A DNA stretch of 64,000 bases from Entoloma clypeatum (Eukaryota; Basidiomycota; Agaricomycetes; Agaricales; Entolomataceae): positions 4,526,001 through 4,590,000 of the forward strand of contig OY751493.1 of the NCBI GenBank assembly GCA_963565915.1, read 5' to 3'. Shown piece after piece: positions 45,689 to 56,955 of the stretch. The notes beneath the pieces are model-generated. The model worked only from the letters and a program-made list of their open reading frames with translations, did no database searches and was not told where the DNA came from. Both the position numbers and the translations under genes were made by a program. The stretch's first letter is position 1, and every line of letters begins with the position of its first letter.

Positions 45689-48600
45689 GGAAAGATATAG
45701 AGAGAGACGGAGGTGGCCATTGGATTTCTGGGGACAGTTGCTTAAGACATTTGCCCTCTTTACGACAAATAGACTTTGCCAACCCTCGTTCGATTGTCAC
45801 ATCCATTAATGCAGTAGGCTTTATAGCTTTATGATCCATGTTTTCCTGGTTTGGTGTTGGTAAGACTCATAAACGACAATATACTCACCAGTCCCATCTA
45901 TAAATCTTCGCCCGATTGGCAACCTGTAGCTTGGGGTCTTGCGCAAATCCTCATCTTCAGACTCGGACACGTGTTTCGGAGTTACTGATTCCTCATCTTC
46001 ATAAGCTTCATTTCCATGTCGGAATGCCAGCAACGCACACGATCGCAGCGGGTTTCCTCGCTTTCCTTCGACGTCGAGCCTCCAGACCCCAAAAACGTCA
46101 GCACGTAGGCCAGATAATCGCGATGTTCAGTAGAGATGGATATCAGTTGCAGAACAAAAAACCCTCACAAAGTCAGTTCAAGTTGTATCGAGAATTGAGA
46201 CGACTAATGTCCCTCCCAGGCCATGAACTCTTCAATTGCGGAAGAGGTTTGACATGTTCCACATCTCTGGTCTTATCAGGATATGAACGTCAAGCACCGG
46301 TGTCCTCGAGAAGGTTAAGTACCCTTCTTTCATTTCGCGGACTTTAGTTTTTGCAGGGGTTCGACATTCACCCTCCTTCGAATTGTCCCTGCACCCCCTC
46401 CGTTCATCCTCAAAGACTCGAGTACTTAAGAAGCGGTTGGGTATTCAGTTCAACATTCCTCCTTCTGTTTTCTCTCTCTTCCTCGAATTCCACCACTCCC
46501 GCTTCGTCAACTTGGGCTGGCCAGCGGTTTCGAAATCCATACATTTTTAGCGACATCTCTAGCCGATTCAGGGCTCCGTTGTTACGTGCTGTCAGGGGAG
46601 GGGGGGGAGCCTGACACTCTCGAACGCGCGCTACGGTGACTATCCTACTGTTAAATTGTTGTTACTTTAATTTTGATGCATAGATGCCTAGTTTTTAGGG
46701 CAAAAAAACCCGGGGTCGCAAGGGATTCACGAGTGCTAGAGGTACTTGTCATACGAGCATGCTGAAAGTCACTTACTTGTCTGCTAGTGATGCATGGTGC
46801 AAGAACTGTCCCCCCAGTCCGTGGGAGTGTTGGAATTAGATGAAGAGAGTGAGATTAGAAGATGGAATGTTGTACTGCCTCAGGTCGGGACATCTTACGC
46901 CACTTCTTGCCGAACGGTATGGTTTACTTGTTTTTTTTTTCAGAGTGGTTGAAAGCGGCGGCATCGGTGATCCTAGTATATATCAACACTTTCCCCCCTT
47001 TGTTAATGATAATACGCAAATGAAGTCATGAGCTTTGATTACAGGACGGGCTAAATAACAACGCTGGTCCACTGTCATATTTCCATGTCCTACTTATTTC
47101 AAAGGTATCTCTAAGCACCTAGGATGGTGCGCGGTGGTCCGAATCGTAATGACTTCCGTTCAACTCGAAAGCTCCCTTTTCTTCCATGAAACCCATCTCG
47201 TGGCGCGCGTGGATACCCATTTAAGCAATGAGAATCAATATCTGTTTGGCAGGACAGATGGTACGAATGGATTTCAACGCTTTGGCGTTCCCACCTCCTG
47301 AGATACACGGGGACTCATTTATTCGCGCATACGGCTCGGCGCATCAAGGAGAATCGAGTCCGCCAAGGGTCTACGGAGCTGCCGGGCCTGTGGCGTGAAG
47401 GAGCTGAGCAACTCTTTCGCGCGTAAAACAAGGTTTGCATCTGACCTACCAGGTTCGGAAATCTTTCACGCTGGCCAATCGGAGCCTATGTGTACCACGC
47501 AATTCAAAGTTTGGGGTTTATAGTGTTGAAATAGAAATAGAAACGGGCAGGGTGTCGGCCTGATCCTAATTCTGATGAGAGTTAAGATTGTGACCACCGG
47601 TTACCATTTCATATATCAACCGGACGACCCACAAACGATGACTTCTGAGCAACCTGTCCGCAGAGCTCCGATGGGGCGACTGGTGTGAGATAAAACAAAA
47701 TGCCTCATGACAATCTTCCCGTCCGACCGACTCCGACGTTGGCGCGAGTTTGGGAAGGTTTGATAACCGGTGACAGCGCCGCGTTCATGAATGCAGAAGT
47801 ACCTCTTTTGCGAGATAAGTGTCGGTTTGCGAGTGGTATGCGGGAAGTGGTTGGGAAGGGGATAAGAAATTGAAGTCTACAATTGTGAAAATCGAATGAG
47901 CCAAGTTCTGGTATGCAGAGATCACGACAGTTGGGTATGTACCCCAAATGTGGTTAATGCTTGACACAGGAACGACTTCCTAAGCACATTAGGAGAGGGA
48001 ATCCTCAACTTCACTACGTCTGTCGAGACATGCTATTAAACGTGCTTTGAACTAAAACGTTGTGGGGAAAAAGGGTGCGGTTGAAATGCAAGGCATCTAG
48101 GGTAATCGGCGGAGATAGTGACTAAGAGCCTTCTTTCGTACGATAGATAGATGTCCACACTGTACCTCGTTGAAGAAAGGAATCTCGGAAATACATGCTC
48201 GCCCAGGTATCATGTCGATGCCAGAAGGGGCGCAGAAGGGACGCCGGAGGAATTTGTTAACCGGTCTTGAAAGGCCCAGGAAAGGTAACTTGAAACAAAA
48301 CCGGCCAGCGCGCCAAATGTTGTGATCTGGAATGTCGTGGGTTGATTAAGGCGTATCGGCATCGTGTTAAAAACTTGGAGGGATTCATTTTCAAGAAAAC
48401 TGTCAATCTGGCGTTGGTGCTGAAAAAGAGGTGACTCACAATTTCTCTCGACCTTTCTAGGCGCACGGAAGCCCGATATGAGTGAGATAGAAGGTTTCTG
48501 CTAGGGCGAACGAATATATCCTCATCCCACGATGGGTTCTGGACCGTTGTAACCGAACTCGGAAGGAACACTCTGATTCTTATCGCACCGTTTCCAGGAT

Positions 48601-49819
48601 CCGAGTCTACCAAAGCATCAATTCCTTTAGGATGGTTTTGTCAGAATCTAATCTAACCGAGCTCGTCGGCCAAAGGTCCCGTTTCGAGGAAGATCTAAAG
48701 GCATATGATGGTTGGGTGACGAGAGACTTCAGTGCATTGCGGGATGACCCGTTCTGTAAAGGAACTGGTGGGATAGCAAGAATACCGAGTAAGTGAGGTT
48801 GAGCGGCTTAGTTTAACGATGTGAACCTTTGGTCGTTTGAAGGAGTGCTTGAGCTGTGAGATTGAAGAAGCCAAGTAGAGAGGTCATCGAACTGGATGTC
48901 GGAAGAACCTCCACAGGATTATTCTGCATGTTCCGGGACTGGGTTGCGATGACATGGAGGAAAAGTCGACAGCCGTAGAATCTGTACAAGTTCATCTGGA
49001 AGGCTGGAGAAGAGATGAGGGACAGAAATTAGAACTGACAAGGAGCGCGTCAAATCACGTGGATTCCGATTCAACGGGTTGCTTCACCAAAAAAAAAACT
49101 TGATGATCACCTCAGCTCGCCTTAGTAGTCGGAGTAGTTTGATGCAACATGGACGTGGTTTCTCCGGCGAACGAATCCCCTCGTGGAGGCCTGGAAAGTT
49201 CTGCTTGTTCAATATGCATGATAACATTCGAGAGAAAAACATAATTGAATTGATTCGGTAAGGACTGTACAGGAGCCTCTGGGAGTCTGGGGCTCTCTTG
49301 CAGAATTCATTTAGGAAGACGTGGCGTATCTTCCTGGGCCATATCGTCGGTGTCGAGATTTAGAATCGGAATCGGAATCGCCCCCATTTCTGATTTGCGC
49401 TATCCTGCACATCAGTGTTGATCTTCCAGCCTTGTTTTCCGGCAATGGAGTGCCAGCTGACGTGGAAATGAGAGCGGTCAAAGCACATAAAATCACCATG
49501 CTTACCTTCAACCCCGGACTATACTCTGGAAGGAAGGTCTTTGCTTTCAATCCCGAGACTTTGATCGTCGCAAGCAAAGGATGGGGAAAGTTATCGTGCT
49601 GATAACAACGGGTGACTATTGACAGCCCGGCTTCTTGTCAATACAAGAGACATTCCACGGTTTCGGGGGAAGGTTACAAAACGCTGCCTTCGGCCTTTTC
49701 ATGTTCAACTTGCTGGGAGCGAACCATTTCTTCCGGAACGGGACTGTTCTTGCTTTCTTGGCAAATGATTAAAATTACAGTGGTCGGATACACGAGTCTA
49801 GGTCATTTATCCGTAAAAT
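45689..49819. other. 4.1-kb stretch without a complete gene
   Basis: A minus-strand exon-like block at 46030-45860 (NEAYEDEESVTPKHVSESED, then IGRRFIDGTGE and a possible GT donor) is the only coding-like signal. Its partners were not found. 49320-49600 is open on both strands (minus frame with hydrophobic KVSMVILCALTALIST) but without motif. No transposon ends were seen. Confidence 0.45.
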
Positions 49820-50578
49820 TTACACGGGATCGATGCTTCCGTCAATCATGTATAGCACGCCGTTCAGACCCTTATCGGGTATTAGCATCTCGGTCTTTGC
49901 GCACATTGAAGAAAGGACGAACTTTTTTCATCCCAACAATACGAATTCCGCCTTCGAGCGTCACGCGGCTCCACTCTGGACCTTGACCGTCATGCTTGCC
50001 GATGGGTTTGAATGTGACCGACTTTCCAGGGAGCAAAGTCTCATGCGAGTTCGAGTCCAGTATTATCGGAGATTTCTGCAGAGTAAAACAGTGCTGTGAT
50101 CGGACAAAATCACTGCTGTGAAAGGACAGTGCTCACGGGAACAATGTGAGCTGAAACCCATCGTTCAACGTTCGCCTTCGACTTCCGATCAAACTCCTCA
50201 TCAGATATTTTGATGTCACCATCCGGCGCGGCAGTGGTTCCTTCATGTCTACGCCAGAGAAGTGATGTGTCAGATCGCAAGTCCGAGGAGTTCCTGTCGT
50301 TCGACTCACGGTTTACGAACCAACGCCATTACCGCCTTGTTCACGGGTACAAAAACGGTCGAGCTGGCGGAAGGATCCGCAAAGATGGTGCTGAGCTCGA
50401 GTTCACGAGCATATGAGTAGAAGATTGAGGCCGATGGTTCGATGGTCAAAAGATCCGCTAGGCTGGGTTTGGCGGTTGTAAAAGGGGTATACTCTTCAGC
50501 GGCGGTACTTTGCATTTGAATTTGTTGTCCTTGGGAGGCCAATGCTAGCAAGGGAAGTGCAAGGAGGGCAAACAGCAT
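49820..50578 (-). CDS. Secreted fasciclin (FAS1) domain protein, 194 aa
   Basis: Four exons: 50578-50310, 50248-50137, 50075-49923, 49870-49820. The start MLFALLALPLLALASQGQ is a clear signal peptide. It is followed by one FAS1 domain: SLADLLTIEPSASIFYSYAR, the H1-type motif STVFVPVNKAVMALVRKP, EEFDRKSKANVERWVSAHIV, KSPIILDSNSHETLLPGKSV, WSRVTLEGGIRIVGMKKG and the final YMIDGSIDPV. FAS1 proteins act in adhesion at the cell surface or wall. No GPI signal is visible, so it is probably secreted or wall-bound. All introns are 51-62 bp with GT-AG ends. It is divergently oriented to the TPR-CHAT gene, start to start 133 bp. Confidence 0.85.
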
Positions 50579-50711
50579 GGTGGAAGGACAAGCAGCGGGG
50601 TGCCCATATACGGTAAAGACAAACAATCCATCACAAGTTTGTCACAATTTCGTCTTCACTTCCTGTTCTACGTTCAACGTACGTTCGACGTCCAACGTTC
50701 AGCTTCTAACC
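50579..50711. promoter_or_regulatory. 133-bp bidirectional promoter (FAS1 / TPR-CHAT)
   Basis: The divergent ATGs at 50578 (minus) and 50712 (plus) leave 133 bp. It contains clustered ACGTTC/AACGT/GACGTC elements (50670-50698: TACGTTCAACGTACGTTCGA and onward), possible ACGT-core binding sites. No TATA box. The plus ORF happens to be open through this interval but has no need of it. Confidence 0.6.
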
Positions 50712-53700
50712 ATGCATCTCTTCAACAAGATCAAGACAATCGTATCCAGCGAAAAATATCCTGGACCTGGTGGGAAAATGATGAGCATCAGTGAGATGAA
50801 GGCAAGTCATCGATGTCGACCATCCTTATCCACCCTCATCGAAACGCTCTTGCTAACATCGATTTTCCAGAACAAGGCGTCGTTCTATAGTCGACGATTT
50901 GACGATTCGGACGATCTAGCCGATCTCCAGGCTGCTTTGGACCATAATACTACGGTCGTTGAAGCGGCCAAAGTAACCAACCATTCGTCCTTGGCCTCAT
51001 TCCACGAAACCCTCGCTGTCTTCCACGGCTATCGCTACAAAAAGACCGGGGATCGTGATGATCTTGACCTAGCGCTCGAAAACGACAGATCCGCCGTCGA
51101 GGCCACTCCAGCCGGCGATCCCAACTTGCCTCGGCGCTACCAGAGTCTTGCGGTGTCCTATGCTATGATATTTCGTGAGCTCGATAACATGGAAGCTCTC
51201 GAGCACGCTTTAAAGTACCATCACCTTGCCGTTGATCTTACCCCGGAAGGCGACTCTGGCCTCTTGGAGCGCAAGGTGAATCTGTCTGCCTCCTACCTGG
51301 ATCGGTTTGAGCGCCTGGGTAAGAAAGAAGATCTCGACGCGTCGTTGAACTATGATCTGTCCGTTATCCGCACTGTTGCCAGCGACGATCCAGAGTTGCC
51401 TAGGTACCAGCAGAGTTTGGCCGTCTCTTACATGGCTCATTTCCGTTCCTTTGGTGATATTGACTCCTTGAAATCATCCATGAAGTGGATGAAGCTTGCT
51501 GTCGAAACCACGCGTCCTGGTGATTCAGATCTTGCTTGGAGGCAGCAAAATCTGTCCGTTTGTTTTACTCGCGTTTTCCAGCGTCTCGGAAATATGGATG
51601 ATATTCTCTTAGCTATTGAATATGGAAAAATGGCACTTGATGCAACCCCTCCTGATCATCATGAACTGGTGAATCGCCAACAGATTCTAGCCATGGCACA
51701 CAGTAATCTGTTTACTCGATCTGGTAATTTAGAGAATCTGGAGATAGCCATCCAGCTCGAGCAAAGCTCTGTTGATATCACTCCCAATGATGATCCTCGC
51801 TTGCCTTCTCGTCAGTCAAACTTGGCTGGATCCTATACATTGCGCTTTCGTCGATTGCAGGACTTGCAAGATCTTGAGCTCGCTTTGAAATATAATTCTG
51901 CTGCTGTCGAGAGATGTCCTTTAGACCATCCAGATTTTGCACACCATCAACATGCTCTGGCTGCAACTTATCTTGATAGATTTTCTATGCTACAAAGTCT
52001 TGATGATGCTGAAAGGGCCTTGGAATACAGCAAAGCTGCTTTGAAGAATACACCATCTGATCATTCTGACATTCTATCTCGAAAAGCAAATCTGGGAATC
52101 TGCTATAACAACAGATATGATGCATTAGAAAAAATAGAAGATCTTGAAATGGCTATCAGTCTCAAGCAGCTAGTGGTGGATAAGATGCCAAAAGATGATC
52201 CAGATCTTTCTACCAGTTATTTCAGACTTGGTACAGTCTATGCACAACACTTTCTTGCTCAGCATGTTATTGAAAGTCTTGAATTAGCTGTGTTATATCA
52301 CTCCAAAGCAGCTGAAGGAACTTCTTCAGATCATCCTAATTTTGCCCACTTTGAATATAAGCTGGGTGTTATATATGCTACAAACTATAATGAAACTAAG
52401 ATGAAAGACAATTTGGACAAGGCTTTTTTCCATCTGAGAAGAGCTACCACATCCTCAAATGCACCTGCCAGAGTATGGATAACAGGAGAATACTGGGGAA
52501 AGTTGGCTGTAAAGCATGGTTTGCCAGAATGTCTTGAAGCCTATTCAATAGCTTTCAAAAATCTATCTCAGCTGATCTGGATTGGAAATTCAATTACTGT
52601 CAGACATGAAACACTAAAAAAATATGAGATACCTCTTGTTGCAGGATTAGCTGCTGCTGCATCTATCAAATTCAACAAGCCAGAATTGGCTGTAGAGTTT
52701 CTTGAACAAGGCTTAGCAATCACTTATAGACAGATGCTGCAACTTAGAGATAGTACAACTACAGAGCTGATAAAGAAACATCCTAAGCTTGCAAAAAGAC
52801 TACAAGACATATCATTGTATCTTCAGCAAATGGAAAGATCTTCTATTATCAGCCAACAAAAGAGATCAGAAACCGAAAGCTACCATCTGCTTGCAATAGA
52901 AAGAAACAACTTAATTGAAAAAATCAAGAAGTTGCAAGGATTTGAAAATCTATTTGCAGATCCAATCTTTGAACATCTTTCAACAGCTGCAATTAATGGT
53001 CCTGTTATTTTGATCAACTGTACTGCTGCAGAAAGTCATGCAATCATAGTTCTGGCTCAGCCTTATTATCATGTAAAAACTGTTTTTCTGTCCAAAGTTA
53101 CTCTGGAAACAGCCAAAAATATTCTGGATAGATTAAAGTTAGCCCTAGAATTTACAAGAATCAAATCTAGAAGTCCAGACAGATCAGGAAGAAAATTTCA
53201 ACAGAACAAACAAAGTGCTCAGAGCTTGTTTGAACAAGTTCTTGTTAGTTTGAAAGAAATTGTGATTGAGCCAGTATTTCAAGCATTGAAAGAGGTACGT
53301 TGGAGTTACTGATTACTTTGTTTTTAATTCTAATTATCTTATCAGAGTGGTGTAGAAGATGGCAGAATATGGTGGTGTCCTACAGGTGCTTTTACATATC
53401 TTCCTTTACATGCTGCTGGAGCATATGGCCCATATATTCAGTCCTATACTTCTACTTTGGATGCTCTCATACAAGCAAGAAAAAAAGAAACACCAATCAC
53501 TATGTCAATAACTGCACTGGGTGTGACTAGTCTTGTTGGCCAGCCTCATCTCGATTTGCCATCAGTTGCTAAGGAGCTTGAGAAAATAAAGGCTATTGTT
53601 GGATCCTGGAGGTTCTATAATTTACAAGATTCAGATGCCAATGTAACTCCTGTGCTTGGATACATTCAGAAGGCTACATGGCTGCATCTTGCTTGTCATG

Positions 53701-54098
53701 GTGAACAAGATCTTGTCAATCCTCTGAAGAGCAAATTGCTTTTGCAAAATGGATTTATTCAACTTGACCAAATTATAGCCATCAATTTGCCTTTAGCTCA
53801 GTTTGTTTTTTTATCTGCTTGTCAAACAGCTATGGGAGATTCAGAGTTGATCAATGAGGCTATGCATATGGCTGGTGCATTTGTTGCTGCTGGATTCAAA
53901 GGAGCAGTAGGAACTCTTTGGAGTATGGCTGATATTGATGGACCAGTAGTTGCTGAAATATTTTATAAGAAGATATTTAGCACACCAAATTGTAATATTG
54001 AATCTTCAGCTGAGGCTTTGAAAGCTGCTGTTGACCAACTGAGATGCTCTAGTGTTCCATTTGAGAGATGGATGCCATTTGTACATTTTGGATTATAG
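50712..54098 (+). CDS. TPR-CHAT protein, caspase-like putative protease (1,088 aa)
   Basis: Exons 50712-50801, 50871-53294, 53346-54098. The first intron uses a GC donor (AAG|GCAAGT) with a textbook CTAAC branch site and CAG acceptor. The second is 51 bp GT-AG. Residues ~40-700 hold about ten to twelve TPR-like repeats of ~47 aa (pattern LAVSY...F..LGD...L..AL.Y...AVE.TP.DDP.LP.RQ). A helical linker follows, then a C-terminal CHAT domain (residues ~770-1088) with WWCPTGAFTYLPLHAAG, catalytic His in WLHLACHGEQD (about His956) and catalytic Cys in FVFLSACQTAMGD (about Cys997), then GAFVAAGFKGAVGTLWSMAD. The dyad is intact, so a cysteine-protease (separase/caspase clan) activity is expected. TPRs would sense a ligand or partner. 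Related TPR-CHAT proteins include Csx29 of type III-E CRISPR; a fungal immunity or cell-death role is inference. From about 51,900 onward codon usage turns AT-rich and CpG-poor. Confidence 0.88.
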
Positions 54099-54968
54099 TG
54101 CATGTACTAGTATAATTAATTTTCAAACAATGTAAATCAGTAGGAATATAAATGCAACAAAAACAAGTTGTTGAGTAAAAATCTGTCTTACTCACTATAT
54201 TTATTTTCTGATCTGTCAAGCTGTGAAATATGTAGAAAATAAGCCATATCTTCTAAGGATTATTTATTGAATAGAACTAGTGTTTGAAGATCCAGCTTGA
54301 TCCAGTTTTTGATTATAAAATAAGAGAAATACAAACTGAAAACCAGTTTTTTATATTGATGATATTTGCAAAAAACTGGACTGGGGGTCCGGAAGAAGAA
54401 GAATAATGCTTAAAAGAACAGAAATGTCATTTGAAGAGACCAGTCTAAGAACTATTGAAGAAACAGGTTTGAAAGCCAAAGATAACAAAAAAGAACAAGA
54501 AAATGGAACAGTCTTGAGCATGACAAGGCAGTGGGCATGTAGGAGCCTTGCATCGGGGTTGATAGTGTAATGAAGAAAACAGATCTGTCAATGGTGAATC
54601 TGAACTTGAACAATCATGGGCTTGTAAAATTATAGGTGAATTAGGTATAGTAGGTGGTGGAACAGACAAAATTGGTTGTGGAATAGGCACAATCAGAAGA
54701 AACTCTGTCTGCATCCTCAGCCCAGTTGACAGGTGCTATGAGAAGACTTGAGTTGATGCATCTTGATGTTGGATGGGATTGGGAGCCAGACCCATAACAT
54801 CTTCATGGTTAGAGTTTGAGGGTTTAGTTCTGTTCAGTTTTTTGCCTGCAAGGGGCATGGACTGAGAACAAGACTGGTTTTTGTATACCACCTAATGTGG
54901 AAATTCCAAACCAAACCATATAGGACCAGTCCATTGGTTTCACAGAGGATGGACCAAACTGGTCTGAT
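54099..54968. other. AT-rich, CpG-poor intergenic; copy of an interspersed repeat
   Basis: No gene. 54808-54895 (GAGTTTGAGGGTTTAGTTCT ... ACCACCTAATGT) is a diverged copy of 63834-63935 at the right edge, so both ends of the composite retrotransposon locus carry the same unclassified repeat. Confidence 0.6.
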
Positions 54969-55083
54969 TTTGTTACGGACTCTACGGTATGCGGACGACG
55001 TCATCACTTTTACTTATCGGCCCGACTCGGTGCCCTCTTATGAATACATTATGTTGCAGTCTCTATTTCCATTTTCCTAGTTA
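54969..55083 (+). repeat. Partial LTR, plus orientation
   Basis: Begins TGTTACGGACTCTACGG and has CACTTTTACTTATCGGCCCG, matching the first ~80 bp of the LTR at 55797. It is cut at 55083 by the old element's LTR. It is a third, more diverged copy of the family. Confidence 0.6.
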
Positions 55084-55457
55084 TGTTATGCTTAACAAAC
55101 TGTTCCAAGGTTCAGGCAGAGTATGCAGGAAGTGGAAAGGCAAAGAGCAATGTGATTGCTAAATCTAAGGAATCTATCTACAGTACAACAGGTTTATATA
55201 GATACTGATCATAGGTGATAGCAGATGAGTCAATACTGCAGAAGGCAGTGCGCATGAGTAAGGCGACTGTGGAAGGCTATGTACCATGAGTCATACATAC
55301 TGTGGAGTGAGTAATACTACTGCGGAAGGCGAGTCAGTGCAGGAGCGAAGTGAAAGAAGGAGATGCTGTGTCATAGTGAATAAGTAAGAGGGTGCCAAGG
55401 TGGGCCGATGAGTAAAAAGAATGATGAGGTTGTCAACATAGTGTATAGTCTGTAACA
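55084..55457 (-). repeat. 3' LTR of the older chromovirus copy
   Basis: Read on the minus strand it begins TGTTACAGACTATACACT and ends GTTTGTTAAGCATAACA. It aligns along its length with the young LTRs (TATATAAACCT, CCTTAGATTTAGCAATCACA). Many differences are CG to TG/CA. The adjoining purine tract (GAGGAGGGGAACA read on the minus strand, 55458-55470) is the polypurine primer. Confidence 0.88.
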
Positions 55458-55470
55458 TGTTCCCCTCCTC

Positions 55471-55791
55471 AAGCTCTGTGTCCTCACAGAATCACTGTCC
55501 TCGTTGTTGTTGGGATCGGACCAGTTTGGATTCTTTCTGAGACTCCAGTCATGTACCAACTCCTCATTGATGGCAATGGCGAGTTTGAGGCCCTTGATGG
55601 CCAGGCAAATGCATCTATTCTCAATAATGAGAGTGTTGATATAATTTCCAAGGATTTGTTTCTCCTCAGAGTTCGGGGCGATGGGGAGGTTGGATAACGA
55701 ATGGAGTTGAATATGCATTTGCTGATGAAGGATGTTGGTGAGAGAAGTTTTGAGGGCATGGATCTGGTCTCTCATAGAGAGTGCTTCGTTC
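55471..55791 (-). pseudogene. ORF3 of the older copy, C-terminal part
   Basis: On the minus strand MRDQIHALKTSLTNILHQQM ... IENRCICLAIKGLKLAIAIN aligns with ORF3 of the young copy. The stop codon position has been lost and the frame runs into the LTR. It is cut at 55797 by the young element; the N-terminal part resumes at 62380. Confidence 0.85.
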
Positions 55792-55796
55792 ATAAG

Positions 55797-56164
55797 TGTT
55801 ACGGACTAACGACTACGGACGTATACGCACTTTTTCACTTTTACTCATCGGCCCCCGCTTACACATATCATATTATACTTTATTCCCTTTAGTATACTTC
55901 GCTCCCGCGCTGACTCGCTTTCCGCAGCTGTCTGACTCATTCCGCAGTCAGCTTACTCATTAGTGCATAGCCTTCCGCAGTCGCCTTACTCATGCGCACT
56001 GCCTTCCGCAGTTACTGACTCATTCGCTACCGCTCATAGTCAGTACTATATAAACCTCATGTACCATAGCTACATTCCTTAGATTTAGCAATCACATTGC
56101 TCTTCGCCTTTCCATCTTCCTGCATACTCTGCCCAAACCTTGGAACGGTTTGTTACGCATAACA
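55797..56164 (+). repeat. 5' LTR
   Basis: TG...CA termini (TGTTACGGACTAACG ... TTACGCATAACA), 368 bp. It has a TATATAAACC box near 56050 as the likely U3 promoter. Internal tandem-like CCGCAGT(C/T)..ACTCAT motifs repeat at ~30-bp spacing (55921-56015). Confidence 0.95.
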
Positions 56165-56172
56165 AGTTGCTA

Positions 56173-56953
56173 AATCTCGTTAGGTTCGCCCAGAGCGAAG
56201 AGAGCAACTACCAGACGAGTCAAGACGTCGCGCTTCTTTGAAGACTTCACCAGTAACCCATTCAGCACGCTAGAAGCCCGACAGGAGGAGCTAAGTCCTC
56301 GAGACAGTATCGATTTTACGCTTATCCAGCAGTACATCGAATCGGAGATCCGTCGCATCCTACAGCAGGTGCTTGACGAAGAACTAGACAACGACGAGCA
56401 TCGCCCCCACGGCGAGATAGCAGAGAGCATCCATCTTGCTCGGCAACACCAGATCGCGCGTTACAACGCCCGACAGAACGAACTCGAAAGCTTTCGCGTT
56501 CAAGAAGGACCTCAGACAGGTCGGATCACAGAGATCAGAGAGTTTATCGGTGTCCAGACAACCGTTATCAGAAGATTGATTAGGACGCTCACATCGAGAC
56601 GTCCCAGAGCCGCATCACCACGTCTTACTCGAAGCAGCAGATCTACGCCCACTTCACCACCGACGAGCAACAGACCGAGTACAACCGTTGGGCACGAAAC
56701 GAGAGACTTGACCCCTTCTCGCGACCAACAGACGCGCAGGAACAGAGATTCCTTAGAGATCTACAGAGGAAATACCCCGAACGTTTTGCCACCGATTCCG
56801 CCGACGAGTCCCCTGACGAATTTACTTTTGACTCCGCGCAGTCAGATACCGAACAGACGCCTAGAACAGGGACTAATTTTCAACCCCTACCTATATCCCG
56901 AACCCCATCTTCATCCCAACAATCCGACACCTCTCCTACTCCGCAGGTTCTAG
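56173..56953 (+). CDS. ATG-less leader ORF of the chromovirus
   Basis: Open from just after TAA at 56170 to TAG at 56953, with no ATG. It reads EDFTSNPFSTLEARQEELSP, a helix FTLIQQYIESEIRRILQQVL, basic GRITEIREFIG ... RRLIRTLTSRRPRAAS, then a Pro/Ser/Thr-rich tail. It ends 2 bp before the gag ATG, in a different frame from gag. It could be a shifted N-terminal extension of Gag or a relic. Function unknown. Confidence 0.5.
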
Positions 56954-56955
56954 AC

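Noticed and set aside
50577..50711. N-terminal extension of the TPR-CHAT frame upstream of ATG 50712
   Set aside because: It begins with a base shared with the opposite-strand FAS1 ATG, fills the promoter, and has no domain; ATG 50712 is better.
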